Below are positions 12,679-25,061 of a DNA stretch of 64,000 nt, in pieces; positions within the stretch are counted from its first letter, which is position 1; every line of letters begins with the position of its first letter. The position numbers and the translations under genes are program-made. The stretch spans positions 310,001-374,000 of the forward strand of contig NW_015440967.1 of NCBI RefSeq assembly GCF_000150705.2, in the 5' to 3' direction. Below the pieces are notes generated by a model, which did not search any database, was not told the DNA's origin, and was given only the letters and a program-made list of their open reading frames with translations. The stretch comes from Paracoccidioides lutzii Pb01. Its lineage: Eukaryota > Ascomycota > Eurotiomycetes > Onygenales > Ajellomycetaceae.

Positions 12679-12763
12679 TCTTAGAGGACCGTTATCAAGC
12701 TAGCTAGCTACTAATAAATACATAGGTGCACGTGACGTCGGGAAGCCGGGGAATCCTCCAACA
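12679..12763 (-). repeat. 5' LTR of the copia element (right copy, 85 bp)
   Basis: It matches the left LTR from TCTTAGAGGACCG to the AACA end but lacks an internal stretch of about 28 bp. Five CpG sites are still present. The target duplication AAAAC follows directly. Confidence 0.85.
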
Positions 12764-13630
12764 AAAACGTCCCGTCTTTAATCAGCATCCTCTAGGCGCT
12801 CGAATTTGCTGATTGGTAAAATCAAAATTAACCCACTGCAGGGGGCAAGGATACTCGGAACTCCGGTAGAGTTTAAATTCCAAGCCCAGTAGCAATTCCA
12901 TAGGGCTCGATTATTTTTAACAGCACTAGACTCTGTAGAGTAATCCAACGAGCACTAACCCCTGAAGGCTCTCTTTGAGTTGGACTGGTGCATGAGGTTT
13001 TTGCGCCGATTCGCTTGGCTTTGGGTCCGGGATTTCAGGCCCTTATTCCATGTTCAGTATACCCTGCAAAATATAAGAATCCTGCAAATGTACAAAAATC
13101 TGTATCTGAGTTTATATACCTTGACTGTGACAAGTTCCAAGTTATTTTTTATGATATTTGTTTCCTCTCGATAGGATATTGGGGAATCAACTGGTCTGTT
13201 TCAGCAGCATATTCCATGGGTGAGAAGACTGCATCTCAATCTGTTGTTGAGCTCTCGGCAGGTTCGTCAGCTTGGGGCTTCTGGAGGGCGAGTTTAGGAT
13301 ATTGAATGACACGACTCGATTTATCCTCCCTCTGTATATATATATATATATATATATCTGTTTATACATCTCTTCTTGTTTGGTTATATTCGACGCATAT
13401 TTGTCATTTGAGAGTTGCTGTATCATTTGTTGTGGTTAGAGTTGTTCGGTACATGCCCCCTTCGGTCTTACCCTGTCGACGTACGGTGTCTGACTACGCG
13501 TTATCCGCCACATATTGATCACCAACCAAGCTCTGAAGGAACGAAGGACACACTCATCGTCGCATTTTCAGCCCTGGGTTTCGTCAAGGCAGACCAAGAC
13601 AAATATAATTTGTCAAAAACGAGAGTAGTC
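12764..13630. other. Intergenic, upstream of sugar transporter
   Basis: No gene is supported. A (TA)n microsatellite lies at about 13336-13357, and the remainder is the presumed promoter and leader of the plus-strand transporter that starts at 13631. Confidence 0.5.
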
Positions 13631-15644
13631 ATGGAGAAGGAGAAGGGTACCGCTACACTGACGATGATGGAACTGACTGAGTCCACGGAGTCGACAATGA
13701 CAATGGGTAATAGCAGTGGAAGTAGCGATTCCATCTACGAGTTCGACAGCGCTGATCCCGCCAAACTGCCTCTTTTCAAGGCTATTAAACAATTCCCTAG
13801 AGTTGTTGCATATACCTTCGCCGCAACACCGGGCATTCTCCTGTATGGATTTGACATGGTCATTGTCAGTACGCTGACTGCAATGCCTGAGTTCCAGTGA
13901 GTTAGATGACTCGCCTCTCTGCATTTTACCTTGTCCTTGCAAAAGGGCTACCTCTTTTACCTTTTAAATTTATTTAATCCAAAGCCAACCCCATCCACAA
14001 CAGACGCGACTACGGCCAAATGTTCGGCAAAAAATACATCATCCCTTCCGCGTGGTTGGGTGTATGGACCGCCGCACCACCCCTTGGCAACATCGCAGGG
14101 GCTGCCGTTGCCGGCTGGGTATCTGATCGGTACGGTCGCCGCTTCTCCCTCGCACTGGGCGCTGTGATATCAGCCCTTGGCATCGCAATCTGTTTTGTGT
14201 CCGCCTTTTCACCCGACATAGACGTTCGTCGGGGCATATTCTTGCTGGGCAAGCTTGTCGAGGGCTTTGCAGCAGGTCAGGCTATATGTACCGTGCAGAT
14301 ATACACCTCTGAGATCGTGACGCGTGCGCTCAGAGGGTCCAGCCAGGCACTTCTACCCGTGATGACCATGATGGGACAGCTGTTTGGGACCTTGGTGGTC
14401 TTTGGTTGTTTGTCTGTCGATGGATGGTGGGGGTATTTGATCGCCGTTGCGTCCCAATGGGTGTTTTCGGCGATCTTGTTGGGTATTGCGGTTTTAATAC
14501 CGGAGAGTCCGCCACATCTTATCCGTGTGGGTAAAGTGGATGATGCTCGCAAGTCGCAACGGCGTCTCCACCGGAAAGAAGTCGATACAGATAAGATGGT
14601 GGATAAGCTATGTGAGACCATGGAGCTGGAGAGGGAGATTCAGAAGAGGATAGGTTCCCAGGTGCGGTTCATCGATTGTTTTAGGGGTGTGGATCTTCGG
14701 AGGACGATCATCGTGCTTGTTTGCCACGTTGTACCGCAGAATTTTGGCCTGGGCTTGCTTGCGACAGCCAGTTACTTTGCACAGACCATTGGCATGAAGC
14801 CGATCCTCAGTGTTCTGCTTTTACAGATTGGTGTTGCAGTTGGCTTGGTGGCGAACATCATATCTGTGTGGACATTGTCTGTTACAAAGCGCAGGCCGCT
14901 TATGCTGTGGACGCTTGGTATTGCTGGAGCATTTTGGGGTGCAATGGGGATTTCGGGCTGCTTTGATAGCCCGGTGACGATGTGGTATGTCGATTTTTCT
15001 TTCATTTTCATTCATTCCACAAGTTTTCACATCGTGAGCGCAAAAGCAAGGCAGCATGGATGTAGCGACTGCGCCCCTTGAAAGGAAAATTGGTAGCGAT
15101 AATTTCTAACTCAACATTCTTCTCACAATGATATAGGTTCACGGCCGCAAGTATGATTGGCGTCATATTTGTCTGCGCGAACGGCGTCTGGCCAGCTTCC
15201 GTCCTTGGCACGGCGGAGACATCTTCCCTTCGTCTCCGTGGGAGGACTCAGGCTATCGGATGGGCTGTGCATAGCTTTTATGCATGTATCTTCGCAGTTG
15301 CGTTGCCATACATATACAACACGGACAAGGGCAATCTTGGAGCCAAAACAGGGTTTATCTACTTTGGCCTGTGCGCGCTGACTGGATACCTCATTTGGAA
15401 ACTTGTGCCTGAAATGATGGGTCGTTCTGCTGCAGAATTAGATATAATGTTTGAGCAGAAGGTTCCCACGAGGCAGTTCTCGAGTTGGTCGGCGGAGACT
15501 ACTATAGCTGCTAGCGGTGTACCTGTTGCTAGTTCTCGCGCCGCCGCTGCTGCTGCTGCTGCTGGTGCTGGTGATAAATGGAGTTATGAGAATATACACG
15601 GTGGGGTGATGGGTTCTTCAACTTATTGTAAACAACCGAATTGA
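13631..15644 (+). CDS. MFS sugar porter, alpha-glucoside/hexose permease type
   Basis: This is a plasma-membrane sugar:H+ symporter of the major facilitator superfamily. Exons 13631-13896, 14004-14984 and 15137-15644 join in frame to 584 residues. Visible family marks are GILLYGFDMVIVSTLTAMPEF in the first membrane helix, SDRYGRR between helices 2 and 3, VEGFAAGQ, the PESP motif after helix 6, and LGTAETSSLRLRGRTQAIGW with Arg in the later loop. The N-terminus is a roughly 50-residue Ser/Thr-rich cytosolic tail and the C-terminus has an Ala run coded by GCT/GCC repeats. The GYD..V..T..AMPEF pattern resembles fungal maltose/alpha-glucoside permeases more than hexose carriers, but the substrate cannot be read from sequence. 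Start chosen as the first ATG giving a clean tail before helix 1. Confidence 0.88.
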
Positions 15645-16156
15645 ATTGAGAGAATGTGGGACGCTGTATTATTTTTAAATGCTCTTGATACCATCTTCGC
15701 CAATGTGCCCCAGGAGGTTTTGGCTCTGGGTAAGGTTGATGCATGGCGGCTAATGATGTCTCTCTGTGATTGGGTAAAATAAGCGCGCGGTAGTTAGGCT
15801 TAAACGCCGCAATACCGTGTTCGCTGTAATCAGTTGAATGCCCAAAGCCGGGGCTTACTGGCATCCAAAGAACAACGATTGCCCATGAAATTCCATGATG
15901 AGCTTTGAAAGAGACCTTGGGGAAATTAATTATCAAGCAATCGCTCCGATCCGTTGTCGCCAGCATCATCCCCCAATTGTTATCTCATGGTCCTCAATCA
16001 ACATTGAAGGAATCTATGCATTTATTTACATTATATCGACATCTATACAACGTTTACGACGAAACCGGCTAGGAATATGCTAATACTAACACTTTATTTC
16101 CAAAATTTCCTTCGGCAAACCCAGCAACTTTTGAATTAGTTTGGTAAACAAAATCC
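15645..16156. other. Convergent intergenic spacer
   Basis: It separates the 3' ends of the plus-strand sugar porter and the minus-strand carrier and must hold both polyadenylation regions. Nothing else is recognisable. Confidence 0.5.
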
Positions 16157-18126
16157 CTACTTCCTAAACAACTTTAAAACCCACAGTCCCTTCAACCCCC
16201 TCTGCTTCACCTCTCTCCTCGCTGCACCATCACCACCATTCGCATCCCCATCCCCACTACCGGCTCCATTCTTCCTATCCAAAATCCTCAACAGCACCTC
16301 CAGCAACACCGCTGCCACAGTACTTGCACACAATATCCCAACCATAACCAGATTACTCTTCCGATACTTCTTAGTTCCCTTGGCCTCACGATCGCTCGCC
16401 CAGCCCGTATACAGTGCATATGTAGTGAGGATGCTTCCCAAATTACCTAGACCCGAGACGAGCGCAGATGCTGCTGCTACGCCCACCTCCCCATGGCGTG
16501 ACTGGAAGAGCTCGTTTGTCCACGTCATAGTTATTGGAACGGTGGGGCCTAGGCCGAAACCGACGATGAGCAGGCCACCATAGCGCCACCAGGTATTTGT
16601 GGCTGTGCCGGCGTAGGTTGTCAGGAGCAGGCCTACGATTTGGATTAGGACGGGGACGACGAAGAAGATGGCGCGGTGGTGGTGGAAGCGGTCCGAGATT
16701 GGGGTTATGAGGAGAATGGCGATTAGGTCCATCTGTAGGAGGTTAGTGTTAGTCAGACCGGTGGTTCCTTTCATATTTTAATCTAGGCAGGTTAATTGGG
16801 GTCGGGGATAGGAGATGGAAAAGAGTTTCTGAAAATGGAAAAATGAAATGAGTAATAGGGACTTCATACAATCCAGATTGGAGCGAATAATAAACTCAAC
16901 TCAACACCCGTTAATGACGGATTCGCCGCTCGGATAATAACAGTCCCGTAACTCTGCACCCCGATTCCCACGCCAACGACTCCAAAGTACATGATTACAA
17001 GTGGCCACAGGCGCCAATCAATCAACACGTGGAAGAGGTCCCGCAGGGTCCATCGGGTGCTATGGTATGCCCGCTTCAAATCGCGAAAATGAATTTCTGC
17101 ATCCCGCCCTCTGAGCACAGGAGTCGTTTGGGGAACCCACCGTAAAAACTTTGATCTCGGTAGTAATTTCTCTCCCGGTGGAAGCGGGCGCTCCGGGAGC
17201 CACCAGAAGAGGCTTATTCCAGTAAGGGTACCCGCGATACCATATAGGAGAAACATCCACTGGAATCCGACGAGGCCTTTCAAGCTGTCCATTTTTTGGA
17301 AGCCGGCAGAGACAAGGCCAACGACTGCGGCGGATACTTGGGCTGCAGTGAAGTACTGGCCGATTCGTTTTCCGGTGCGTGAGGGTGGGTAGAAAAGTGT
17401 GAGATAATACGCCATACCTGGCCACATGCCCGCGATGACCACTCCAAGGAGGAGTCGGAGTAAACTAAGGATATTGAATTAGCCTGGGTAGTTCTGTGGA
17501 GTGAAATGACATATATGAAGGATATAATGGGAGTAATTACTATAAACTCCACGCAGCTTTGGCTGCGGCGAAGCAACACCCGATGGCGCCAACGCCGATA
17601 ACAATGCGACTCATCCAGACACGAGGACTTAGCCTCGTCATTACTAGATTGGACGGAAGATCGAAAATCACATAGCAGACATAGAACAGCGCCAGGCTGG
17701 TTGAAATCTGGTGAGAAGATATGCCTAGCACGCTGCCAAGGTCGTGCTTTTTGTCAATATTCATCGTTTGAGCCAGCCCTATACTGGACCTGATAGCCGC
17801 GCACAGGAAATAAAGGGTCCAAAATGGCGGGATTATCCTCCAATCGATTTTCCTAGGCCAGAAGTTAGTGTTCATTATTTTCCCCTTAGACTTTGTCGAT
17901 CTGGTCTTTAACTAAAAAGAACACTTTATCTCGATTGAAGGCGTTTATTTTCTGTGATTCATAAATTAAGAAAACAGGGAGTTCCATACCTATAAATGCG
18001 ATCAATCGTCTCCATGTCAGGTTCATCACCCTGTTCGGCATCTTGGAAGCTAGTTGAGTTATCTTCAATAATGGTCCCGCTCCCGAATTGCTCTTGGGCC
18101 CTCTCCTCTACCAGGTCTTTCCCCAT
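16157..18126 (-). CDS. MFS carrier, anion:cation symporter (allantoate/nicotinate permease) family
   Basis: A membrane transporter of the ACS family (Dal5/Tna1/Seo1 relatives), which in fungi take up organic anions such as allantoate, nicotinate, pantothenate or sulfonates. Minus-strand exons 18126-17990, 17852-17541, 17464-16870 and 16732-16157 give 539 residues. The hydrophilic N-terminus ends with RKIDWRIIPPFWTLYFLCA, matching the K-x-D-x-R-x-x-P start of helix 1. SSHQISTSLALFYVCYVIFD, RLLLGVVIAGMWPGMAYYLT and FGLGPTVPITMTWTNE match helices 2, 4 and 10 of the family. A Gly/Asp-rich segment (about 485-505) precedes the basic C-terminus. The family call is firm; the substrate is unknown. Confidence 0.85.
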
Positions 18127-18514
18127 GGTGTCAATGATGGGGAATGAAATGAGTGGTCTTGTGCAGTGAACAAGTACTATCTATATATACCGGGGTAATC
18201 CGATAAAAATGAACTCTATGGGCATTTGCAATTTCTGCTCGCTTTACGCGGATGGGTGTGTCACAGTGGAGTTGGACAGTGTAACTTCGGGTTTTCGAGA
18301 CCTTTTCATGCACTAATTAGTTAGTGGGCAGCATGATCGGAAAATAATGAAGTTGTTCATTTTGTACTAATTTGCGGTAAATCGACTTTACCTTTTTGTT
18401 CAATCCCTCCGTTCTCAAAAGCCAAGTTAACAAATACCGGATAATACTAAAATCAAGACTGCGAAGGCAGGATCCGTATGTAGTTACCGTCCAACCAAAA
18501 AGTAAAAAATGCAA

Positions 18515-18565
<51 letters not shown>

Positions 18566-18580
18566 AATAAATAAATAAAT
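18515..18580. repeat. (AAT)n-(AAAT)n compound microsatellite
   Basis: About fourteen AAT units pass directly into five or six AAAT units, in non-coding sequence upstream of the ACS carrier. Confidence 0.9.
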
Positions 18581-20399
18581 CTAGCGGTGCGGAATGGACT
18601 TGTTCTCGTTCCTTAAAGCAGAAAGCTACATAGATTTCAACTAAGCTCCCGAGGTCTTAAAAAGTGGAGTATCCGCAGCAGTGGAGAAGGCAAAATTGGT
18701 TAACTTCGAGATTCAGAATTTTCAATTCTGCTCTCTCTACAACTAGACAAGAGAAACAAAGTTGTTCCGGAATTCCCATGCGCCCCCAGCAAGATGAGAA
18801 ATGTAAACCTTTGCACAGCGGGTCAGTCATTCCGGAGAAATATTAAAGGCAATTCGGTTCTGCGAGATTTTTATTGCAGTAAATATTGTTCTCAGAGCCC
18901 GGGGCGTCAAAACAGAGGTGGGATAGTGCAATTGAACTGGCTTCTCCTCAAAACTGCAATGCAAGGCAGAGTACAAGGAATGCAATAGCTATTCACGATC
19001 AACTCTGTCTTATGTCACTTACCTCGCAGGATCCTCCTTTGATGCTCGGCATCCAATCGAGTCCCTAATCTACTTCAATCACCGAGGGGGAGCCTTGTGG
19101 TTATCCAAGTGCTGGGGTCGGGGAAGCCATTCAACTTTTCTTGTTACTCGCGGAATCAAAAGGATGAAGAAGCGGAAGGAAAAGTAAATGACAGACACAC
19201 TGGCAATGATACGGCTGGCAATTATATATGCGCGATATGCGATAACTATCATGTTCTTCTTGCTGGTGGAAAAGTCGGAGGTTAGTTCAACTCCAGGCAA
19301 CATGCGATCTTCCCCCGCGTTACTTTCGTTAAAATTATGGTAAAACCCGGGAAATTTCTTCTATTTACTGGCAGAAAGTTATTAACTACTAGCACAGTGA
19401 CCTTCAACCTTTTAAGTTTCCGAAAGTTGTTGTGGAAGTTAAGTTCCTACGAACTTCGTATGTACCTTTGGAGATCTAACGAGCAACTGTTGACAACTCA
19501 ACCCGGGATCACTCAACAAGGCTCGAACGGAAACTATTGTATGTGAATGACCATTTCCATTATCCCGCAAACAGTTAACGTTACTTTGGATCGCCTTCGT
19601 CATCTTTACTTCCACCAGCTGGGTACATATTTTACCCATCAGGCACTACAACGATGTTACAGGAAGGAAGTTCGATGTTGCGGTGAGCATGCGGCAGCTT
19701 CTGAAATCGGGGACTACACAATTCCAAGACAGATTGATAAAGACATACATGGGAAACTTCCCAACACGGCGGGTGTATTCATAGGCAACGTAATCTGGGA
19801 CTGTTGGCATCGGGGCAGGTATCGGAGGATGCAAGTTGTCTATGGCGTGCTCTCGGAGCTCTCAGAGCGCCATCTCTGGGGTTTAATCTTAGGCACTATG
19901 GCCGGAAGTGACTCCAGATACCACTCTTTGCAATCTATGTTGACGGTGAAGAGTTGGTTGTTCCACTCTCATTTGTTTCATCTTCATTTCCTCTCTGTGG
20001 TTGCGGTTGCGGTTGCGGTTGCAGCTGTCTCACTGGTAACTACATCTTATCCTCCACCAAGATTTCTGCAAGTATATTTACCTTTCTAACTCTGCGGTCT
20101 GACTGCGCGGAAACCCAGGTGGAAAGGAAAGACAACAATGAGAGGGGCAAGCAAGGATTGGCTTTACTGCCACATATGGCCAATCCGGCCAATGAATGAT
20201 AGGTTAGCTTTCACAAAGCTGTCGGTTCCCTTGTTTGGAAACCGAAGTAGGGAAATCAACTTGGAGAATTGGAATATGTGTGAAACGGTTTAAAAAGTAG
20301 CAACGTCAGCTGGCGCTGCTGACTCCGAATGCGAAAAGTCATAGGCGAAAAATCATTGGCGAAAGGGGCAATGTCAAGTCACCTGAAGAGGATTATGTT

Positions 20400-20690
20400 C
20401 ACTACGTAAAATTAAATATTATAAACTTATAATATATTTTTATAAAATTATAATTATTTTATTTTTTATTATAACTTTTTAATTATAATAATTAGTTTAA
20501 TAAATTTTTTTAAAATCGTTTAATTATTAAAACTTAAAACTTAAACATTTTCGTAATTATTTTTGAGGATTAGTTATATATAACTAGAGTAATTAAAATA
20601 TATATTATAATAATAAAGGATTTTATGTAAGAAGTTATAAATTAAAATTTAAAAACTAGTTCTGCATTTTTATTTTAAATTGTTGCAGGT
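20400..20690. repeat. Extreme A+T tract
   Basis: Nearly 300 bp contains very few G or C and consists of short TTATAA/TTTTTA motifs without a simple repeat unit. The sequence on either side is of normal composition. It lies just downstream of the minus-strand sugar porter. Confidence 0.75.
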
Positions 20691-20806
20691 AAAGAACTCC
20701 GATGGTAATACTCGACAGCCGGAGATAAAGAAAGTCAATTAAAACAAAAAACCAGTAAAAATAATAACAATAATAATAATAAAGAACTCACATTACGAGA
20801 AAGTGA

Positions 20807-22936
20807 CTAGGAAGAGCTATGAGCGCTCGAATTGCCGGCTTCAACTTTGTGATCTGGGTTCGCATGGTGTTTATTTTCTGCCGTATAATTTTCGAAACCT
20901 ACAGCGCTAGATTTGCGTTGGTGCTCTTCGGTTTCGTCGTAGTTGATCAGGACTTCACCATTCTTTCCGTAGCGACACGGAGTCTCTGCTGCAACTCTCA
21001 CGGCGTTGAATATCGAGTCGGTCTTGCGGAATATAGTGTCCATTTCTTCGAGAGAACGATACGCGGTTTCGGGGTAGAAGATATAGACAACAGGTACGAT
21101 GAAGGCGTTGCTGGTTGACATAGCATTAGTGTTGTTGGTTCATCCCTTTATTTCCTGATTGGCTGATGCGCCGGGGAATCTTGGAAGGCAATAAAAACAA
21201 ACTCACATAACAGCGAAAATAATGTAGGTCTTATATTTGATGGAGGTGAAGGCCACAGGGGTAACCATGACCACCATGAAATTGAATGCCCAGTTTGCTG
21301 AGGTTGATAGAGCGTTTGCAGGCGCCCGGATACGAAGAGGGACCTAGATAGTCACCAATATCAGTATCAGATCCGGTGTAAATGAAAAGAACCCAACACG
21401 GTCCGTAATTACAAAACGAATAAAGATATAGCCGTACAATTTCTGCCGGATATAGCCAAGTCATGCCTAACCAACCGATAGCGAAGAATGTATTAAAGAC
21501 GAACAGGAAGACGGCCGCCACAATACCAGGCTTGGTTTGACGCTCAAAGCTGGTGACAACAGCCAAAACAACCATGGAAAGTGACATGCCAACAGCACCG
21601 ACAAGCATAAGCGGACGTCGACCAACCTTCTCCACGATAAAGACAGGGATCCAAGATGCTATGAAATATTCGGTGCCATTACAAGCGGCGAGAATTCGCG
21701 ACATGAAGCCACTGAGACCAATACTGGTCTCGTAAATCACAGCAGCATAATAAGTGATGAGATTGATACCGGAGATCTGCTGAAACATCTGGTTGACGTA
21801 CGCCAGGAGAACACGGTGGAAGTGACGATCTTCAGTCATCGTGAAAAGATCAGCAAAACCTCCCTGTTGCATTTCAAGGACAGTATCCTTGATGGCAATA
21901 AATTCCCTGTTGATATAAGGGTCATCAGCTGCCAAATCGCTCAGTGCTCCTAGGACGTTCAGTGCTTCGTCTTCTTTGCCCTTCAGGATAAGCCACCGGG
22001 GAGATTCGGGTAATAACATCACGGCGGCAAGAATGAACACGGCCAAAACAATCTGGAAGGCGACCGGGAATCTCCAGGAGACGCTGCTAGGCTCGAGGAA
22101 TGAGAAACCGAAATCTAACCAGTAGCTGAGGCAAATGCCACCCGTGATCAGAGCCCCTTCGACCATGACCAGTTGGCCGCGGCGGTGAGATTTTGAACAT
22201 TCGGATTGCCAGGTTGGGACGGTAGAGGTGTTCAAGCCATTCCCTAGACCCGTGATAACCCTGCCTATAACGAAATGCGCAAGACCGAATGCAGAGGCTT
22301 GCAGAACAGCCCCAACCACCATGATCACAGATCCGATAAAGATAGTTTTCCGGCGCCCAAGGATGTCGCCGATCCAGATACAGGCAATGGCACCAAAAAA
22401 GCAGCCAACATTGTAGGACGCAACCGAAATACCTAAATTATAACGCACGTCAGAACACAAAACAACGTCCTCGCCAATACAATGAAACGTTAGCGGGCAC
22501 ACAATTCTATATATACGAGGGGCCAAAAAGTGATTCCTTGTGATGCGGCTTCATGTAAGCACCTTGGATATTAGATCTGTGGTTCACCTCAGCAGAAGTT
22601 AAAGTCTTTTTGGTCTTCTCCGTGAGGTCGATTTCAGGGAACGTTGATGCGAAGGAGGGAAGCGTCAAAAGACCTCCCATAACACCTCTATCGTCAAGAG
22701 TTAGGTATAACTACTTGGAAGCTTAAAATAGATTCACGGAAGTGCTCCCGTGGTATTACAAGGGCACATTTCGTACTGGTCATAACCGAAGAGCCTGTGG
22801 GAACGGGTATAAGTTTCCAATGTGAAACAGAGTGGTACAGGGAATTATTTTCCACGTACAGAAAATCAAGACCAGCAATAACGCCAATTGCGACGTTGAG
22901 GCGTGTGCCTCGGAGGCCGCAGTAGCGCCCACCCAT
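20807..22936 (-). CDS. MFS sugar porter (hexose transporter family)
   Basis: Sugar:H+ symporter or facilitator. Minus-strand exons 22936-22860, 22794-22777, 22687-22563, 22432-21438, 21343-21207 and 21110-20807 join in frame to 551 residues; exon 2 is only 18 nt. The joined N-terminus reads FLLFGYDQGVMGGLLTLPSF, the hallmark start of fungal sugar porters. GRRKTIFIGS, PESPRWLILKGKEDEA, QMFQQISGINLITYYAA, EKVGRRPLM, YPAEIVPLRIRAPANALST and VPVVYIFYPETAYRSLEEMD follow in the expected order. The cytosolic tail of about 70 residues is hydrophilic. The tiny exon 2 is needed to restore the FGYDQ motif and has good splice sites on both sides. Specific sugar unknown. Confidence 0.9.
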
Positions 22937-25061
22937 TCTGTGAAGGAGATATATTATACGCGCCTAATAGGATAGAAAGTCATCAACGGCTTCTAATGCG
23001 CGAAATCGAGGACTTGGGTGAACAGATGAGAAGGTCAACGAAGAACACAGATCACAGGTAAACACAATGAGAGGAAGAGAGACGTTGGGAATAGCAATAA
23101 AAATAAAAACAACTGGGGATGTGGAGGGGTTTTATGAAATTTTCGCATCCCCATCGTCGGGGTAGCTTAAATAGCAGCTGCACCTGTCTCCCGCCTCCAG
23201 GGTTCAGCTCCACGAGCGGGACTCCTGCACCACACATGGGCAAGAGCCAAACATGCATAAAGATCTGCTGGTCGAAGTTATTGACTTTAGCGTCGCGGAT
23301 ATCAGCCATCTCGATGGACTTTTTTTTATTTTATTTTTTATTTTATTTTTGGCACAAAATCTCCGCTGCTTGGAGTCATCGAACATATCCGTCGACTCCT
23401 GAGACCCAAGGTCGTCGGTAACCTGAACCAGCCTCCCCTTCTCTATTCTCCAACCTTGGCTTTGGCTTGACTCCGGGGGAGGGGGGCTCAGGAATATGGA
23501 GACCTGCGGGGTTGGAACTTGATGTCGAAGATCTCCAGTTCCCTTCCCTGTCCAGTGAAACAGGAGGGCATGTGGACCGACCCTGACCATCTCACCAAAC
23601 TGTTGGGGAATTCTGTTTTAGTGGACACCGCTGACGATCACCAACTTTTCAAACTGGACTTTGAAGCGCAGCAGAAGCCCGTTGGTGGGTGAGGTGCAGC
23701 GAGATTCCGGCTTGTGCAACTTTCCTGGTGAAGCCATCCCACTGGAAACCTTTTGTTGGGAACTAACCAATTAGTTAACTAGTTAGTTACCGATCTCTGG
23801 CTTGCCACTTTTGGAAAAAGCCGATAATGCACCTATCCCTCACCAACTATTCTAGCGTATATAACGAAGGGCAACGTGGTTTTGCAATAAAAAGGCTGGT
23901 GGAATGCAGACTAAGAAGGATTGCCTACTTAGGTGCTATGAGCCTGGCGGCAAGTTTTTGAAGAAAAAAGGTGCCACGCACAATCTCCTCCATCACCAAC
24001 ATGATCCCCGTTGCCAAGAATCTTTTGGAGAATTTCCATCGCCAATGTTTTGCCCGAGAAAGGAAAACCCAAGAAACACAAGAAGGCAGTTGGTTATGCG
24101 ACTACTGTCAATCTTTCCCGGCCGGCTTCACACGGACACCATCCCTTCCAAATAATAAAGATCAAAGCGGTCACAAAAGTGTAGGTACAATGTACCTGTC
24201 GAGTCGTGTTCTAGAAGCTGCATCTGCATCTCGGGATTTCCTGACGTGCATTGGAATTCCCATGCGGGATGCATCTCTGTGCACAACCTGGACACGGATT
24301 TCCGTGGCGTCGGAGCAACCATGGAATGCATCGATCTGGAGAATTTTTGGTTTGTTGTAGTTAACTACTTAGTTAACTAGTTACTTACTTGCCCTTGCGA
24401 CTTCCGTCAGCCCCTTGATTAAACGTTGGGATGCTGCTTTTGAATCGCCCGCATATTAGTAGCTCTCCGTAGCTTTCAAAGTGAATTAACGGTAGAATTC
24501 TGACGGGAGTGGTAAACCCTCCGTCACATCGATTAAAATCAATTTCAAGATTTCCTATTTTAGCAAGCCGGAGTTAGTTAATTAACTAGAGCAAGTGGAT
24601 GGGCTTCAAGAATTGAGCTGGCGCCAATGCAGATACGCCAGGGTTTCAATTTGACATGCCCATTTTGAAACAGAATAAAGTTTTGAAACTCTGAAACCTA
24701 GGTGGTCCCTCGTCGTCCCTCACACAGTCGACTCTGTAGGATACTAGTACAACTTAAATCGCAAGACATCCCGCGAAACACCACCGAGAATGGTCCAAAT
24801 TTATTTTCTGACTTGTTCTCTCCCTGTGTCTCTGCCTCTCGTTAAAATGTCATTCTTGCTCATCAGAAAGAACGATAAAAGGCGTCACAACAAAACGTTT
24901 TGTTTATCGAGGATTCGGGCCGGAAGTCTCGGCTTCCCCGGCTCGGCAAGAGAAGCTTATTTTGACGTTTGTTTTGCTCACCGATTAGTTAACTCTTAAG
25001 TGGCTCGACGATGTTTAACGGGGCTCGCTCCATCCCATCTACAATTGCATACCAAACTCAC
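22937..25061. other. Gene-poor spacer
   Basis: No gene is supported in about 2.1 kb. Short TTAGTTAACTA-like palindromes occur near 23,772, 24,355, 24,371 and 24,985. A T-rich (TTTTATTTTATT) run lies near 23,321-23,350. Open frames at 23,204-23,590 and 23,971-24,360 lack family features. Confidence 0.45.

Larger units (their letters stand above)
7523..12763 (-). mobile_element. Degenerate Ty1/copia LTR retrotransposon, structurally near full length
   Basis: The element reads on the minus strand, with Gag-like sequence at the right and reverse transcriptase/RNase H at the left, the usual copia order before the 3' LTR. It is bounded by short direct repeats (7523-7635 and 12679-12763) whose ends form an imperfect inverted repeat (TCTTAGAGGA / TCCTCTAACA). 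Flanking it is a perfect 5-bp target duplication AAAAC at 7518-7522 and 12764-12768. A candidate primer-binding site and a purine tract lie just inside the two LTRs. The interior has many stops and frameshifts. By eye only one or two CpG dinucleotides remain between about 7,710 and 12,430, so CpG-directed mutation such as RIP is the likely cause. The element cannot encode its proteins. Confidence 0.9.
18127..20806. other. Gene-poor spacer with microsatellite and AT-rich tract
   Basis: I see no intact gene in these 2.7 kb. A minus-strand frame at 19303-19079 has a hydrophobic stretch that might be a membrane-protein relic, but nothing ties it to a family. The AAT/AAAT microsatellite and the AT-rich block are listed separately. 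Confidence 0.45.

Noticed and set aside
19547..20089. 180-codon plus-strand frame
   Set aside because: No family features, biased Val/Ala run from a GGTTGC repeat, and nothing in its context supports expression.
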